Of a DNA stretch of 64,000 nucleotides, positions 42,209-50,857 are shown in pieces. Every line of letters starts with the position of its first letter. Positions within the stretch are counted from its first letter, which is position 1. A model generated the notes under the pieces. The model saw only the letters and a program-made list of their open reading frames with translations, ran no database searches and had not been told where the DNA came from. The position numbers and the translations under genes are program-made. Origin of the DNA: Gracilibacillus lacisalsi DSM 19029 (GTDB taxonomy: Bacteria; Bacillota; Bacilli; Bacillales; Amphibacillaceae); NCBI RefSeq assembly GCF_000377765.1, contig NZ_KB898667.1, positions 124,001-188,000 on the forward strand. Reading direction: 5' to 3'.

Positions 42209-43123
42209 ATGATTGATGTGCGAGGTGTTAGTAAATCTTATGGTTCTGTTCAAGCATTGAATGACATACAGTTTCAAATTGATGAAGGAAGTTGCTTTGG
42301 TTTAGTTGGTCCAAATGGTGCAGGGAAATCAACTTTTATGAAAATATTGGTTGGAGTTCTGCAAAAGTTTGATGGGGATATTCAAGTTTTTAACAAGTCT
42401 GTGAAACAGAACCGGCAAGCGGTTAAGAGCTTTATCGGATATGTACCTCAGGATATTTGCTTAGAGGAATTATTAACGGCTAAGGATAATTTAATGTATT
42501 TTGGCAGGTTGTATGGTTTATCAGGTGAACATTTACGTAAACGAATTCGGACAGTGTTGGATCAAATTGGACTTAGTGATAAGGCAAATCAAAAAATAAC
42601 AGAGTTCTCTGGAGGTATGAAGCGTCGCTTAAATATAGGTTGTGCCATCCTTCATGAACCTTCTTTAGTAGTGTTAGATGAACCCACCGTAGGGATTGAT
42701 CCACAATCAAGACATTCCATTTTCGCCCTTATACAGCAATTAAAAGAAATGGGAAGTACCGTTATTTATTCTAGTCACTATATGGAAGAAGTGGAGCAGA
42801 TCTGCAATAGTGTTGGCTTTATTGACAAAGGAAAATTAGTGGAACATGGCACTATGAAGCATGTGCTGCATAAACATCGCAGTGCATCCATTTTTGTTTC
42901 AGCTGACGGAATTGGCAAAGAGGAATTATCTTTATATGGCGATACCATCGAAAAGAAGACTGGGTTCACCGTGAACTGTGATGATCCGCTTTTGACAATG
43001 GGAAAAATGATTGAACAATTTCGGCAAAGTGGAATTAACCCGGAGCGATTGGAATTGAGCCAGGCAAGATTAGAAGATATTTTCTTTTATTTAACAGGTA
43101 CCCAATTAAGGGATAATGGATAG
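42209..43123 (+). CDS. ABC exporter ATPase
   Basis: 304 residues. Walker A GPNGAGKST, signature FSGGMKRRLN, Walker B LVVLDEPTVGID and the H-loop VIYSSHYMEE are intact. The C-terminal extension (SASIFVSADGIGKEEL...LSQARLEDIFFYLTGTQ) is typical of DrrA/CcmA-type exporters. ATG with GAGGAGAT. It forms an exporter with the permease downstream and is probably controlled by the LytTR/DUF3021 pair upstream. Confidence 0.93.
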   Translation: MIDVRGVSKSYGSVQALNDIQFQIDEGSCFGLVGPNGAGKSTFMKILVGVLQKFDGDIQVFNKSVKQNRQAVKSFIGYVPQDICLEELLTAKDNLMYFGRLYGLSGEHLRKRIRTVLDQIGLSDKANQKITEFSGGMKRRLNIGCAILHEPSLVVLDEPTVGIDPQSRHSIFALIQQLKEMGSTVIYSSHYMEEVEQICNSVGFIDKGKLVEHGTMKHVLHKHRSASIFVSADGIGKEELSLYGDTIEKKTGFTVNCDDPLLTMGKMIEQFRQSGINPERLELSQARLEDIFFYLTGTQLRDNG

Positions 43124-43136
43124 GAGTGAATGGTAT

Positions 43137-43880
43137 ATGTGGGCAATTACGATAGTCGAATTAAAAAAGAAGTTACAAGACAAAGGGATTTGGTTCTGGA
43201 CTTTTATATTGCCAATTATTTTTATAGTTGGTTTTATTACGATATTTTCTGGTATGAATGAAATGGAACCAGAGCAATTAGTGACACAAATAGTGCCGGG
43301 CTATATTATTATGTTTACTTTCTTTATTATGATTTCGATGGTGATTACCTTTATAAAAGATCGAGATAGTGGAATGGTTGCTCGAGTTGCTAGTACACCT
43401 TTACCATTAAATCGTTTTCTTGTTGGAAAATGGTTACCATTTTTGATCATTGTGATCCTTCAAATTATCGTATTAATGTTATTTGGAGTACTTGTATATG
43501 ACTTACCTCTAGGTGATCCACTTGCATTAATGTTGATATCTCTTATCCTCGCATTTCTTGCTACTAGCTGGGGAATGGCTATGTCATTACTAGTCAATAC
43601 CGAAAACATGGGGATTGCCCTAACACAAGTGATTGCATTAGGAGGAGCAATGCTTGGTGGACTATGGATGCCGCTTGAAATCATGCCAAATTCGATGCAA
43701 TTGATAGCGAAATTCCTACCACAATATTGGGCGTTGGAAGGTTTCCAGTCTATTTTACAGGATGGTGGTCATGTGATGGATATATGGTTATCCTTATTGA
43801 TCTTGTTAGGATTTGGTATGATAGGCTGTGTAATATCTGTCTTTAGCTATCCTCGTTTTCTAAGGCAGTCAAGAAGCTAA
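43137..43880 (+). CDS. ABC-2 type exporter permease
   Basis: 247 residues from the ATG at 43137, ten bases behind AGGAG (an ATG at 43116 is possible but poorly placed). Six membrane helices, the conserved DRDSGMVARVASTPLPLNRFL coupling loop and GGLWMPLEIMPNSMQLIAKFLPQYWALEG before the last helix mark an ABC-2 permease. It completes the LytTR-controlled exporter. The substrate is unknown; lipid- or peptide-antibiotic stress is the usual context. Confidence 0.88.
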   Translation: MWAITIVELKKKLQDKGIWFWTFILPIIFIVGFITIFSGMNEMEPEQLVTQIVPGYIIMFTFFIMISMVITFIKDRDSGMVARVASTPLPLNRFLVGKWLPFLIIVILQIIVLMLFGVLVYDLPLGDPLALMLISLILAFLATSWGMAMSLLVNTENMGIALTQVIALGGAMLGGLWMPLEIMPNSMQLIAKFLPQYWALEGFQSILQDGGHVMDIWLSLLILLGFGMIGCVISVFSYPRFLRQSRS

Positions 43881-43988
43881 AGCCAAATGTTCAACATTTT
43901 GTAATATTTCCAAACCCAGATATAAAAAGTATTTGTGGTAAGCTATTGTAGAGGATACAATAGAAAGGAAAGGTAAGGTGTTGAATAT

Positions 43989-44330
43989 ATGAAAGAAAAT
44001 AGTACGCCATTACCACCGAAAACTTGCAGCATTGACCGTTTGGTTACATTACCGGAAGATGTGGAAAAAGTAATAAAAGGTATCAAGACCGCAACAAGAC
44101 GTAATGGCCGTTATGCAGATATCGGTGAAACAATGGAGTTAAAAGATAAGAAATTTCGAATAGATAATGTATATAAACAAAAACTTGGCGAATTGACAGA
44201 TGAAGATGCTAACAGAGAAGGGTATGACAGTTTAGCAGCTTATAAAGAAGCGATATTGTCTATCCACCCAGGCATGCCATGGCTTCCTGAAATGGAAGTA
44301 TGGGTCCATGAATTCAGCGCCCAAGGATAA
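43989..44330 (+). CDS. ASCH-domain protein
   Basis: 113 residues. TLPEDVEKVIKGIKTATRRNGRYADIGE, KFRIDNVYKQKLGELTDEDANREGYDSLAAY and the closing MEVWVHEF are the PUA-like ASCH domain. The family binds RNA or hydrolyses modified nucleosides in some members. AAGGTG lies upstream of the TTG at 43980; the ATG at 43989 is also supported. A single gene with its own terminator. Confidence 0.85.
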   Translation: MKENSTPLPPKTCSIDRLVTLPEDVEKVIKGIKTATRRNGRYADIGETMELKDKKFRIDNVYKQKLGELTDEDANREGYDSLAAYKEAILSIHPGMPWLPEMEVWVHEFSAQG

Positions 44331-44358
44331 AAGACTTCAAATTGGAGTCTTTTTATTT
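44331..44358 (+). terminator. intrinsic terminator after ASCH gene
   Basis: AAGACTTC pairs with GGAGTCTT around AAATT, followed by TTTATTTTTT. Confidence 0.85.
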
Positions 44359-44448
44359 TTTAAGTGAATACGATATGGTTATTAGCTCCTTTGAATGTAG
44401 AAAAAATAATAACATACACTATAAAAAAACGTTTAGGAGCGAACCTTA

Positions 44449-45111
44449 GTGGATTTCTATTTATATATTCTTATCACTCTGTCTTATATTGTTTTATTGC
44501 TAGTAGGCTTCATTAAAAAAAGTGGAAAAAATATAAGGAGTCTTACTTTCTTTCTGTACCTAGTCATAGCAGGTTTAATCGTTGACAATGCCATTATTGC
44601 CTTTGGGAAATTTATTGGAACAGGTCCCTTTTTGGAAAAACTCCATCTGCTTCGCTACTGGATACATGCTATTGTTACGCCAACACTTATTCTGTTTTGT
44701 TTAGGTGTATTACGAAAATTAGGTGAAAAGCCATTTCATTCTATAAGAACAATTAGGATTACGCTTACTTTCACATGTGTTTTAATACTAATCGAAATCA
44801 TGACAGTGGTAGCAAAAATCGAGCTAAAGCCTGTTACAGAATACGGTATTCTGCATTATGTTCCTGAAACAGAAATAGAAGGATCACATTTAATGATTAT
44901 TTGTGTCAGTGTAATTCTTCTTGTTACAGGGTTTATTCTTTACCGTATTACCAAATGGAAATGGATGCTTGCAGGTGCAATTATAATGGGAATCGGTAGT
45001 GCTCTACCAATTGAGGTTGAAAGTACAGCCTTTACAAATGCTTTGGAGCTACTGCTGATGATCAGTTTAGTGGCAACCAATCTTACTTTTTCAAAAAAAG
45101 AAAACACCTAA
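44449..45111 (+). CDS. seven-helix membrane protein, unknown
   Basis: 220 residues, GTG start. Six to seven membrane helices with little soluble sequence: conserved-looking polar spots are RYWIHAIVTP (helix 3) and ALPIEVESTAFTNALE (between helices 6 and 7). I do not recognise the family. There is no obvious operon partner. A GAGCGAAC stretch precedes the GTG but no strong ribosome site. Confidence 0.7.
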   Translation: MDFYLYILITLSYIVLLLVGFIKKSGKNIRSLTFFLYLVIAGLIVDNAIIAFGKFIGTGPFLEKLHLLRYWIHAIVTPTLILFCLGVLRKLGEKPFHSIRTIRITLTFTCVLILIEIMTVVAKIELKPVTEYGILHYVPETEIEGSHLMIICVSVILLVTGFILYRITKWKWMLAGAIIMGIGSALPIEVESTAFTNALELLLMISLVATNLTFSKKENT

Positions 45112-45139
45112 TCCACTTCCCTTGTGATTAAGGTGTTTC
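45101..45139. terminator. bidirectional terminator
   Basis: AAACACCTAATC and GATTAAGGTGTTT pair with one bulge around a ten-base loop, between convergent genes. Confidence 0.7.
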
Positions 45140-45150
45140 GCTACTCACAG

Positions 45151-45369
45151 TTACTCTACATTAACCCGTAAAACAATGTTGTTATGATTAAGAGACCATA
45201 CGGAATTTTTTATTTTCAGGTTTTTCTCAAATCGTTCAATCCAAACCTGATTTGCTTGAAATAAAGCTGTTATCTGAGCATTGTTCAAGACCGCCTCTTC
45301 TATATCTTCGTTCTTCTGATTCAGAAATACTACCTGAATCGTATCACCATTCTGATAAGCTGTACGCAT
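45151..45369 (-). CDS. 72-residue soluble protein, unknown
   Basis: Start chosen at the ATG at 45369, seven bases after GGAGGAG on the minus strand; a TTG two codons earlier is possible. It has a beta-rich front (AYQNGDTIQVVFLNQKNEDI) and a helical middle, no membrane segment. No family recognised. The strong ribosome site and the shared terminator downstream support it as a real gene. Confidence 0.65.
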   Translation of the reverse strand: MRTAYQNGDTIQVVFLNQKNEDIEEAVLNNAQITALFQANQVWIERFEKNLKIKNSVWSLNHNNIVLRVNVE

Positions 45370-45487
45370 GATCAATCTCCTCCTTTTTCTATCACATACG
45401 TTGTTGAGGACATGAACGTTTCAGATCTTAACCTTTTGTTGGAAAAGTTGTTATAATAAACATAATTCTCGAAAAATGGTGATTGTC

Positions 45488-45952
45488 ATGAAAATAAGAA
45501 AATTAAGATTAGATGAAACGAAACCGATGGAATTATTACTGTTAGCAGATCCCTCTCCCTCTATCATTAAATCATATCTAGATCGAGGAGAATGCTATGT
45601 TGCTGAGTTAGAAAATAGAATAATAGGTGCCTATGTCCTGCTTCCAACAAGACCTCATACAGTTGAACTGGTTAACATTGCTGTTGCAGAAGAGCACCAA
45701 GGAAAAGGAATAGGTAAAAAATTAATTTCAGATGCTATCCAAAATGCGAAAAAGCACGGATATAAGATAATAGAAGTCGGCACAGGCAATTCTAGTATTA
45801 ATCAGCTCGCATTATATCAAAAGTGCGGCTTTCAAATGGTGGGAATTGATAAGGATTTTTTTATCAAGCATTATCAAGAGAAGATCTATGAAAATGGTAT
45901 TCAATGTCGCGATATGATACGTTTATCGCAGGATTTAGAGGGACGGGTATAA
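45488..45952 (+). CDS. GNAT N-acetyltransferase
   Basis: 154 residues from the ATG at 45488 with GGTGAT upstream. VELVNIAVAEEHQGKGIGKK is the acetyl-CoA-binding motif A; GTGNSSINQLALYQKCGFQM is motif B. These enzymes acetylate amines of small molecules or proteins; substrate unknown. The next gene starts 6 bases after the stop, so they are cotranscribed. Confidence 0.9.
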   Translation: MKIRKLRLDETKPMELLLLADPSPSIIKSYLDRGECYVAELENRIIGAYVLLPTRPHTVELVNIAVAEEHQGKGIGKKLISDAIQNAKKHGYKIIEVGTGNSSINQLALYQKCGFQMVGIDKDFFIKHYQEKIYENGIQCRDMIRLSQDLEGRV

Positions 45953-45957
45953 ATATC

Positions 45958-46491
45958 ATGTGTAGAAGACTTGATTATTTAAAAAGAGGAACTCAAATAC
46001 AACAGCATGCTTATCACACCCTAACAGAATTAGAGATAATGCAGGACCTAAAGATATATCATCCTGTTCTCTGCGGTACGATTCCAATAGATATTGCGAT
46101 TGCAGAATCTGATTTGGACATTATCATGGAAGTGTATAATCTCACAGAGTTTAAGCAAACACTCGAATCTTTATACAAGCATTTAGATGGTTTCAAAATA
46201 AAAACAACGAATATAAGAAATCTGCCGGTGGTTAAAGCAAATTTCTTCTTTAAAGGATTTGAGTGTGAATTGTTCGGTCAACCACAACCTGTAGAGCAAC
46301 AAAATGCCTATCTCCATATGCTTATAGAAAGTAAGTTATTGAAAGAAACTCCCAATTTGAAAGATGAGGTTATATTGCTCAAAGAACAAGGTTATAAAAC
46401 CGAAACTGCTTTTTGCAAAATGATAGGTTTAACAGGATCAGACCCATATGAAGAACTTTTAAAATATGGCAGAGAACAAGGATGGATATGA
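45958..46491 (+). CDS. DUF4269 family protein
   Basis: 177 residues from ATG 45958. LDYLKRGTQIQQHAYHTLTELEI, HPVLCGTIPIDIAIAESDLDII and the later GLTGSDPYEELLKYG are the DUF4269 signature. The GT...SDLDI segment resembles the nucleotidyltransferase-fold active site. Function uncharacterised. It follows the GNAT gene at once. The downstream flank is a tandem repeat array. Confidence 0.82.
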   Translation: MCRRLDYLKRGTQIQQHAYHTLTELEIMQDLKIYHPVLCGTIPIDIAIAESDLDIIMEVYNLTEFKQTLESLYKHLDGFKIKTTNIRNLPVVKANFFFKGFECELFGQPQPVEQQNAYLHMLIESKLLKETPNLKDEVILLKEQGYKTETAFCKMIGLTGSDPYEELLKYGREQGWI

Positions 46492-46510
46492 AAAGGAGAA
46501 TATTATAAAA

Positions 46511-46615
46511 GTGGCCATAAAAGTCTCGAAAGTGGCCATAAAACTGCCAAAAGTGACCAATAAATCCCGAAAAGTGGCCATAAAACATCAAGAAGTGGCC
46601 AATAAACAAAAGGAG
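46511..46615. repeat. five-copy 21-bp tandem repeat (GTGGCCATAAA)
   Basis: Units begin GTGGCCATAAAA at 46511, 46532, 46553 (GTGACCAATAAA), 46574 and 46595 (GTGGCCAATAAA), exactly 21 bases apart. The shared part is about 12 bases; the rest varies. It lies between convergent genes. A minus-strand open frame with a GHF heptad arises only from the 7-codon period. Confidence 0.9.
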
Positions 46616-46636
46616 CTTCAGTGATAAGCTCCCATC

Positions 46637-47215
46637 TCATGATGTTTCTCCATATCTCAGTCCTAGTTCATAAGCCTTTTTCAGCCACTGTTCCATATTT
46701 TCAGGCTTTTCTTTAATTGTTTCATACAATAATTCGAATCTGGAAGTTCCAATCCCACAATAATCTGCTAATGCTACATTAAAATAGTGTGTGATCATTT
46801 GATCATATTTCCTTTTAGTAAATCTTTCTATAGGTGCTCCGGCAAGACTTAACCATAGTACATGTTGATGGGGTAATTTAGCTGGTCCATAGGCAAAACT
46901 GTAATTCCACACTCTATCAATGTAGCCTTTTAACAATGCTGGCATGCTCCACCACCAAAGTGGAAAAACGAATGCTAATCCATCGTATTGCTTCAATCTA
47001 TCCATTTCCTGATGTACTCTTACTGAAAACTGCTGTTGATCAGTGCTCCAGTCTGGTTCATCCACTTCTTTTAAAATAGGGTCAAAATCACTCCGGTATA
47101 AATCAAGAACATCTACTTCATGTCCAGCATCCTGCAATCCTGCCATCATACGTTTAGCAACAGTGAAGGTTAATGAGTCTTGACGGGGGTGGGTTACAAT
47201 CGTTAACACTTTCAT
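46637..47215 (-). CDS. flavodoxin-fold NAD(P)H oxidoreductase (MdaB/KefF-like)
   Basis: 192 residues. VLTIVTHPRQDSLTFTVAKR binds the FMN/FAD phosphate and FVFPLWWWSMPALLKGYIDRVW is the typical NQO1/MdaB-like flavin-contact segment, followed by the LWLSLAGAP strand. Such enzymes reduce quinones or nitro-compounds with NAD(P)H. It is transcribed away from a LysR regulator, which likely controls it. GAGGAGAG lies upstream on the minus strand. Confidence 0.88.
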   Translation of the reverse strand: MKVLTIVTHPRQDSLTFTVAKRMMAGLQDAGHEVDVLDLYRSDFDPILKEVDEPDWSTDQQQFSVRVHQEMDRLKQYDGLAFVFPLWWWSMPALLKGYIDRVWNYSFAYGPAKLPHQHVLWLSLAGAPIERFTKRKYDQMITHYFNVALADYCGIGTSRFELLYETIKEKPENMEQWLKKAYELGLRYGETS

Positions 47216-47332
47216 AATAATCTCTCCTCTTGTTCTTTTCTTTATTTCATTATATAGTTGTTTTATAGTTCAGTAAAATTGATATTTCCGATAAAATGAT
47301 TCAGTATAAATGATATAAAGAGGGTGGACAGT

Positions 47333-48166
47333 GTGGAACTGAGACATCTCATTACATTTAAAACAATCGTTGATGCTGGAGGGTTTAAAAAGGCTTCAGA
47401 CCAACTAGGCTATGCTCAATCTTCTGTAACGGCACATATCAAGGAATTAGAAGAAGAACTAGAAAAGCCTTTATTTGATCGAATGGGCAGAAAGACAATA
47501 TTAACGCAAGCAGGTCACGATTTTTATCCATATGCACTGGAGATTATCGACCTCTATGCAAAATCTAAAGCCGTTGTCAGTGAAGGAGAGGAGCCATCAG
47601 GTCGATTAACCATTGGTGCTAGTGAATCTTTAATGGTCCATTGGCTTCCGGAGCTATTAATGGAATTCACGGAGAAATACCCGAAAGTTGAATTAGTCTT
47701 AAAATCACTTCAGTATGAAAATATTACGGCACAGTTAAAAAGTGGAGACATAGATATTGCTGTCCTTGTTGAACTACCAGATTGGCAAGTACGTGCATTG
47801 CACATTAATCTGATTAGTGAGGAAAGCCTTCGTTTAATTAAAGGTAAAAATAAAAGTGAAATGCAAGAGCGGATGCTGATAACAGAATACCAGTGTAGTT
47901 GGCGACCGATTATTGAAGATTATATCAAAAAAACGGATACGGCTATTTCTAAGATAGAATTACCTAGTCTGGAGGCCATCAAAAAATTAGTAATCTGTGG
48001 CCTCGGTGTGTCGATGCTGCCATATTTCGTGGTGAAAGACGAACTTCATAACGACCAATTAGAAGAGATAAAAAGTATCTGTCCATTAGGAATTTATTCA
48101 GCGATTCATAAAGATAAGTGGCTATCGAAGAACATGAAAGCTTTCCTCCATTTATTAAATGGCTAG
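47333..48166 (+). CDS. LysR family transcriptional regulator
   Basis: 277 residues; GTG at 47333 gives VELRHLITFKTIVDAGGFKK, the usual LysR start, with GAGGGTGG upstream. The HTH (QLGYAQSSVTAHIKELEEEL) and the periplasmic-binding-like effector domain (PSGRLTIGASESLMVHWLPELL) are typical. It is divergent from the flavodoxin-fold oxidoreductase; the 117-base intergenic region probably holds its binding site. Confidence 0.92.
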   Translation: MELRHLITFKTIVDAGGFKKASDQLGYAQSSVTAHIKELEEELEKPLFDRMGRKTILTQAGHDFYPYALEIIDLYAKSKAVVSEGEEPSGRLTIGASESLMVHWLPELLMEFTEKYPKVELVLKSLQYENITAQLKSGDIDIAVLVELPDWQVRALHINLISEESLRLIKGKNKSEMQERMLITEYQCSWRPIIEDYIKKTDTAISKIELPSLEAIKKLVICGLGVSMLPYFVVKDELHNDQLEEIKSICPLGIYSAIHKDKWLSKNMKAFLHLLNG

Positions 48167-48176
48167 GGAGTAGCAA

Positions 48177-48203
48177 GGTTCTAATTTCTTACAATTAGAA
48201 CTT
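48177..48203 (+). terminator. terminator after the LysR gene
   Basis: GTTCTAAT (48178-48185) pairs with ATTAGAAC (48194-48201), followed by TTT. Confidence 0.65.
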
Positions 48204-48230
48204 TACTGCTTCGATTTTTTATGTTTAAAT

Positions 48231-48255
48231 GTAAGTGAGTAATCACTCATTTTAC
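48231..48255 (+). promoter_or_regulatory. palindromic TetR-type operator
   Basis: TGAGTaatcACTCA (48236-48249), extended by GTAA and TTAC at the flanks, lies 28 bases upstream of the ABC exporter ATG. The third gene of the cluster encodes a TetR-like repressor, the likely ligand of this site. Confidence 0.6.
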
Positions 48256-48276
48256 AAGACTAGGAGGAGTTCGTGT

Positions 48277-48999
48277 ATGTCCAAAATACTTGAAATGAAC
48301 GAGATAGCTCTTTCTTTTGGTAAAGAGAAGGTATTGAAGGATATTAATTTATCAGTAGATAGCGGAGAGATATTTGGTTTGTTAGGTCCTTCTGGGGCAG
48401 GGAAAACAACTCTGGTAAAGGTTATTGTAGGGATTCTTGAAGCCACGAAGGGATCGGTTTGGGTACAAGGGAAGAAGATGCCATCCCTTGAATTAATGAA
48501 ATCGATTGGTTATATGTCTCAATCAGATGCTTTATACCAGGAGCTATCCGCAAAAGAAAATTTAGCTTTTTTTGCTGCTCTTTATGGTTTGAAAAAGAAA
48601 GAACGTGAAGAAGTCATTAACAAAGCTGCAAATATTGTTAACTTATCTAAAGAATTAAATAAAGAAGTACGTCATTACTCAGGTGGCATGAAAAGGAGGC
48701 TGTCGTTGGCAGCTTCACTGATGCATTCGCCCGGATTGTTAATATTGGATGAACCTACAGTAGGGATAGATCCGCTACTGCGACAATCAATTTGGGACGA
48801 ATTTCACAAACTAAAAGAAAGTGGGATTACGATTATTGTCACTACGCATGTAATGGATGAGGCTGATAAATGTGATCGGCTCGCTATGTTACGTGATGGA
48901 TCGATTATTGCGTGTAATACCCCTGAGAAGTTAAAAGCGGAACAAGGTGTAGAATCGATTGAAGCAGCATTTTTAGCATATGGAGGTGGCGCACAATGA
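48277..48999 (+). CDS. ABC exporter ATPase
   Basis: 240 residues from the ATG at 48277, preceded by AGGAGGAG. Walker A GPSGAGKTT, Q-loop GYMSQSDALYQELSAKEN, signature YSGGMKRRLS and Walker B LLILDEPTVGID are intact, then THVMDEADKCDRLAMLRDG. It overlaps the permease gene by four bases. With the TetR gene it forms a self-regulated exporter cluster. Substrate unknown; multidrug or lipid export is usual. Confidence 0.94.
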   Translation: MSKILEMNEIALSFGKEKVLKDINLSVDSGEIFGLLGPSGAGKTTLVKVIVGILEATKGSVWVQGKKMPSLELMKSIGYMSQSDALYQELSAKENLAFFAALYGLKKKEREEVINKAANIVNLSKELNKEVRHYSGGMKRRLSLAASLMHSPGLLILDEPTVGIDPLLRQSIWDEFHKLKESGITIIVTTHVMDEADKCDRLAMLRDGSIIACNTPEKLKAEQGVESIEAAFLAYGGGAQ

Positions 49000-50021
49000 A
49001 TGTCATGGCGGTAGTAAAACGAATAGCTCAACAGTTTATACGTGATAAACGATCATTAGCGCTATTGGTCATTGCACCTATACTCGTCATCACGCTTATT
49101 TGGCTTGTACTCGATGGTAACGAATACGAACCAGAGATTGCTATTGATGATTTACCTGCACCGTTAGAGGAATCAATACAAGAAGAATCTGTCCATAATC
49201 TCAAGGAAATGTCAGAGGAAGAAGCTAAGCAAGCATTACAGCAAAGTAATATAGATGCCTTTTTAACGACCAAGAACGATGCATTATATATTCTGTTAGA
49301 GGGCAGTGACGCAACTGCCAATAGTGCTACCTTACAGACGATTCAGGCAGCGATTCAGATGATGAACAATGGAATAGAGCAAGAGCCTGTCATTGAATAC
49401 TATTACGGTTCTGATCAACTTAACCTCTTTGATCAGGTTGGCTCTGTATTGATCGGCTTTTTCATTTTCTTCTTTGTTTTCATCATAGGTGGTATTTCTT
49501 TTTTACGAGAGCGGACACAGGGTACGTTAGAAAAATTATTATCAACACCTATTAAAAGATGGGAAATAGTTTTTGGTTATTTAATCGGATTCGGGATCTT
49601 CACTATCCTTCAGGCACTAATCATCGCGAGCTATTCTGTCTATGTGCTGGATATTTATATGGCCGGAGATTTTTGGCAGCTTCTACTAGTAACTTTCTTA
49701 TTGGCAATTACTGCTTTGAGTTTGGCGACATTATTATCTGCCTTTGCTAATAATGAATTTCAAATGATGCAGTTTATTCCGTTGGTCATTATTCCACAAG
49801 TGTTCTTTTCAGGGATGTTTCCATTGGAGTCACTTGCCGAATGGTTACAGGTTCTCAGTAAATTAATGCCACTCACGTATGGAGCGAATGCGATGCAGGC
49901 GATCATGCTCAAAGGACAGAACATTTGGGATGTCTGGCAAGATATTGTCATCGTTTTCGGTTTTGCTGCTATTTTTATTGTGCTTAATATTTTTGCATTG
50001 AAGAAGCATCGTAGGTTATAA
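48996..50021 (+). CDS. ABC-2 type permease with extracytoplasmic domain
   Basis: 341 residues. An N-terminal helix (about 20-40) is followed by a ~130-residue soluble domain (EPEIAIDDLPAPLEE...), then five helices with the coupling loop ERTQGTLEKLLSTPIKRWEI and QVFFSGMFPLESLAEWLQVLSKLMPLTYGA. This is the YhgE/ABC2_membrane_3 arrangement. ATGA overlap with the ATPase gene. It probably exports drug-like molecules together with its ATPase. Confidence 0.92.
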   Translation: MNVMAVVKRIAQQFIRDKRSLALLVIAPILVITLIWLVLDGNEYEPEIAIDDLPAPLEESIQEESVHNLKEMSEEEAKQALQQSNIDAFLTTKNDALYILLEGSDATANSATLQTIQAAIQMMNNGIEQEPVIEYYYGSDQLNLFDQVGSVLIGFFIFFFVFIIGGISFLRERTQGTLEKLLSTPIKRWEIVFGYLIGFGIFTILQALIIASYSVYVLDIYMAGDFWQLLLVTFLLAITALSLATLLSAFANNEFQMMQFIPLVIIPQVFFSGMFPLESLAEWLQVLSKLMPLTYGANAMQAIMLKGQNIWDVWQDIVIVFGFAAIFIVLNIFALKKHRRL

Positions 50022-50054
50022 CTGTATTAGAAAGAAAATCTAGAGGTGAGAATG

Positions 50055-50717
50055 ATGGGACAGCTTGATAAAGAATTGCTACAAGAATTATTAAATGTAT
50101 CTGATAAAGAATTAACACCAAAACAGACACAAATAGTGCAAGCCGCAATTGAAATATTTTCTGAAAAGGGCTTTGCTGCTGCTTCCACCAGTGAAATAGC
50201 GAAACGAGCAGGTGTAGCAGAAGGGACGATCTTCCGCCATTATAAAACAAAAAAGGAATTACTAATTTCGATTGTTTTGCCAGTTATTTCTAATTTTGCT
50301 GTTCCATTTTTAGCAGAACAATTTCTGAATGAAATTTTTGAAGGAGAAGAGTTTGAAGAAATGGATCAGTTTCTCCGTAAAGTGATTTATAATCGTTACG
50401 AATTTTTTCGTAAAAATACAGCATTACTAAAAATACTATTGCAAGAGATGTTTTATCATTCCGAAATACAAGATACCTTTAAACAAATATACATGGAAAA
50501 GATTGCACCGAAATATCGAAATGCCATGAAACGTTTATTAACAAAAGAACAATTTGAATCTATTCCAACCGAAACGATCTTCCGTTTAACGATAAGTACG
50601 ATTTTAGGTTATTTATTAGCTCGATTCATCATTGTACCTGATTATGATTGGGATGATGAAAGGGAGATAGAATACACGATTCAATTTATCCAAAATGGGA
50701 TAAAAGGGTTAAAATAA
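50055..50717 (+). CDS. TetR family transcriptional regulator
   Basis: 220 residues from the ATG at 50055 (AGAGGTG, seven bases upstream). The HTH covers about residues 40-65: AASTSEIAKRAGVAEGTIFRHYKTKKELL. The C-terminal effector domain is helical. As last gene of the exporter cluster it likely represses it through the TGAGT-N4-ACTCA site at 48236-48249. Confidence 0.93.
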   Translation: MGQLDKELLQELLNVSDKELTPKQTQIVQAAIEIFSEKGFAAASTSEIAKRAGVAEGTIFRHYKTKKELLISIVLPVISNFAVPFLAEQFLNEIFEGEEFEEMDQFLRKVIYNRYEFFRKNTALLKILLQEMFYHSEIQDTFKQIYMEKIAPKYRNAMKRLLTKEQFESIPTETIFRLTISTILGYLLARFIIVPDYDWDDEREIEYTIQFIQNGIKGLK

Positions 50718-50746
50718 GTTCCAATTTCATTGCCGTGAATAAGAAA

Positions 50747-50857
50747 GGAGAATGCAACTCATATTAATACAAGAGCTACTTGTGTTATGCTAGATGTAGC
50801 ATTCTCCGGTAATCCGGTATGTAATGACCTAAGTGAATGAGATAGTCGATGTCTCAT
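50747..50857 (+). ncRNA. structured leader of selO, candidate cis-regulatory RNA
   Basis: GGAGAATGC (50747-50755) pairs perfectly with GCATTCTCC (50799-50807). Inside, CATATTAATACAAG pairs with CTTGTGTTATG. CCGGTAATCCGG (50806-50817) can form a competing mini-hairpin and ATGAGATAGTCGATGTCTCAT (50837-50857) a last hairpin that ends three bases before the AGGAGAT ribosome site. No known riboswitch core was recognised. The T-tract of a terminator is missing, so translational control is more likely, or the first hairpin ends the TetR transcript. Confidence 0.5.

Noticed and set aside
46379-46609. Minus-strand open frame with a repeating GHF heptad, looking like a small repetitive protein.
   Set aside because: It is produced by the 21-bp tandem repeat, has no ribosome site and overlaps the end of the DUF4269 gene.
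46511-46615. CRISPR-like array of short repeats and variable spacers.
   Set aside because: The repeat core is about 12 bases with spacers near 9 bases, far too short; no cas genes are present. The same applies to 40519-40615.
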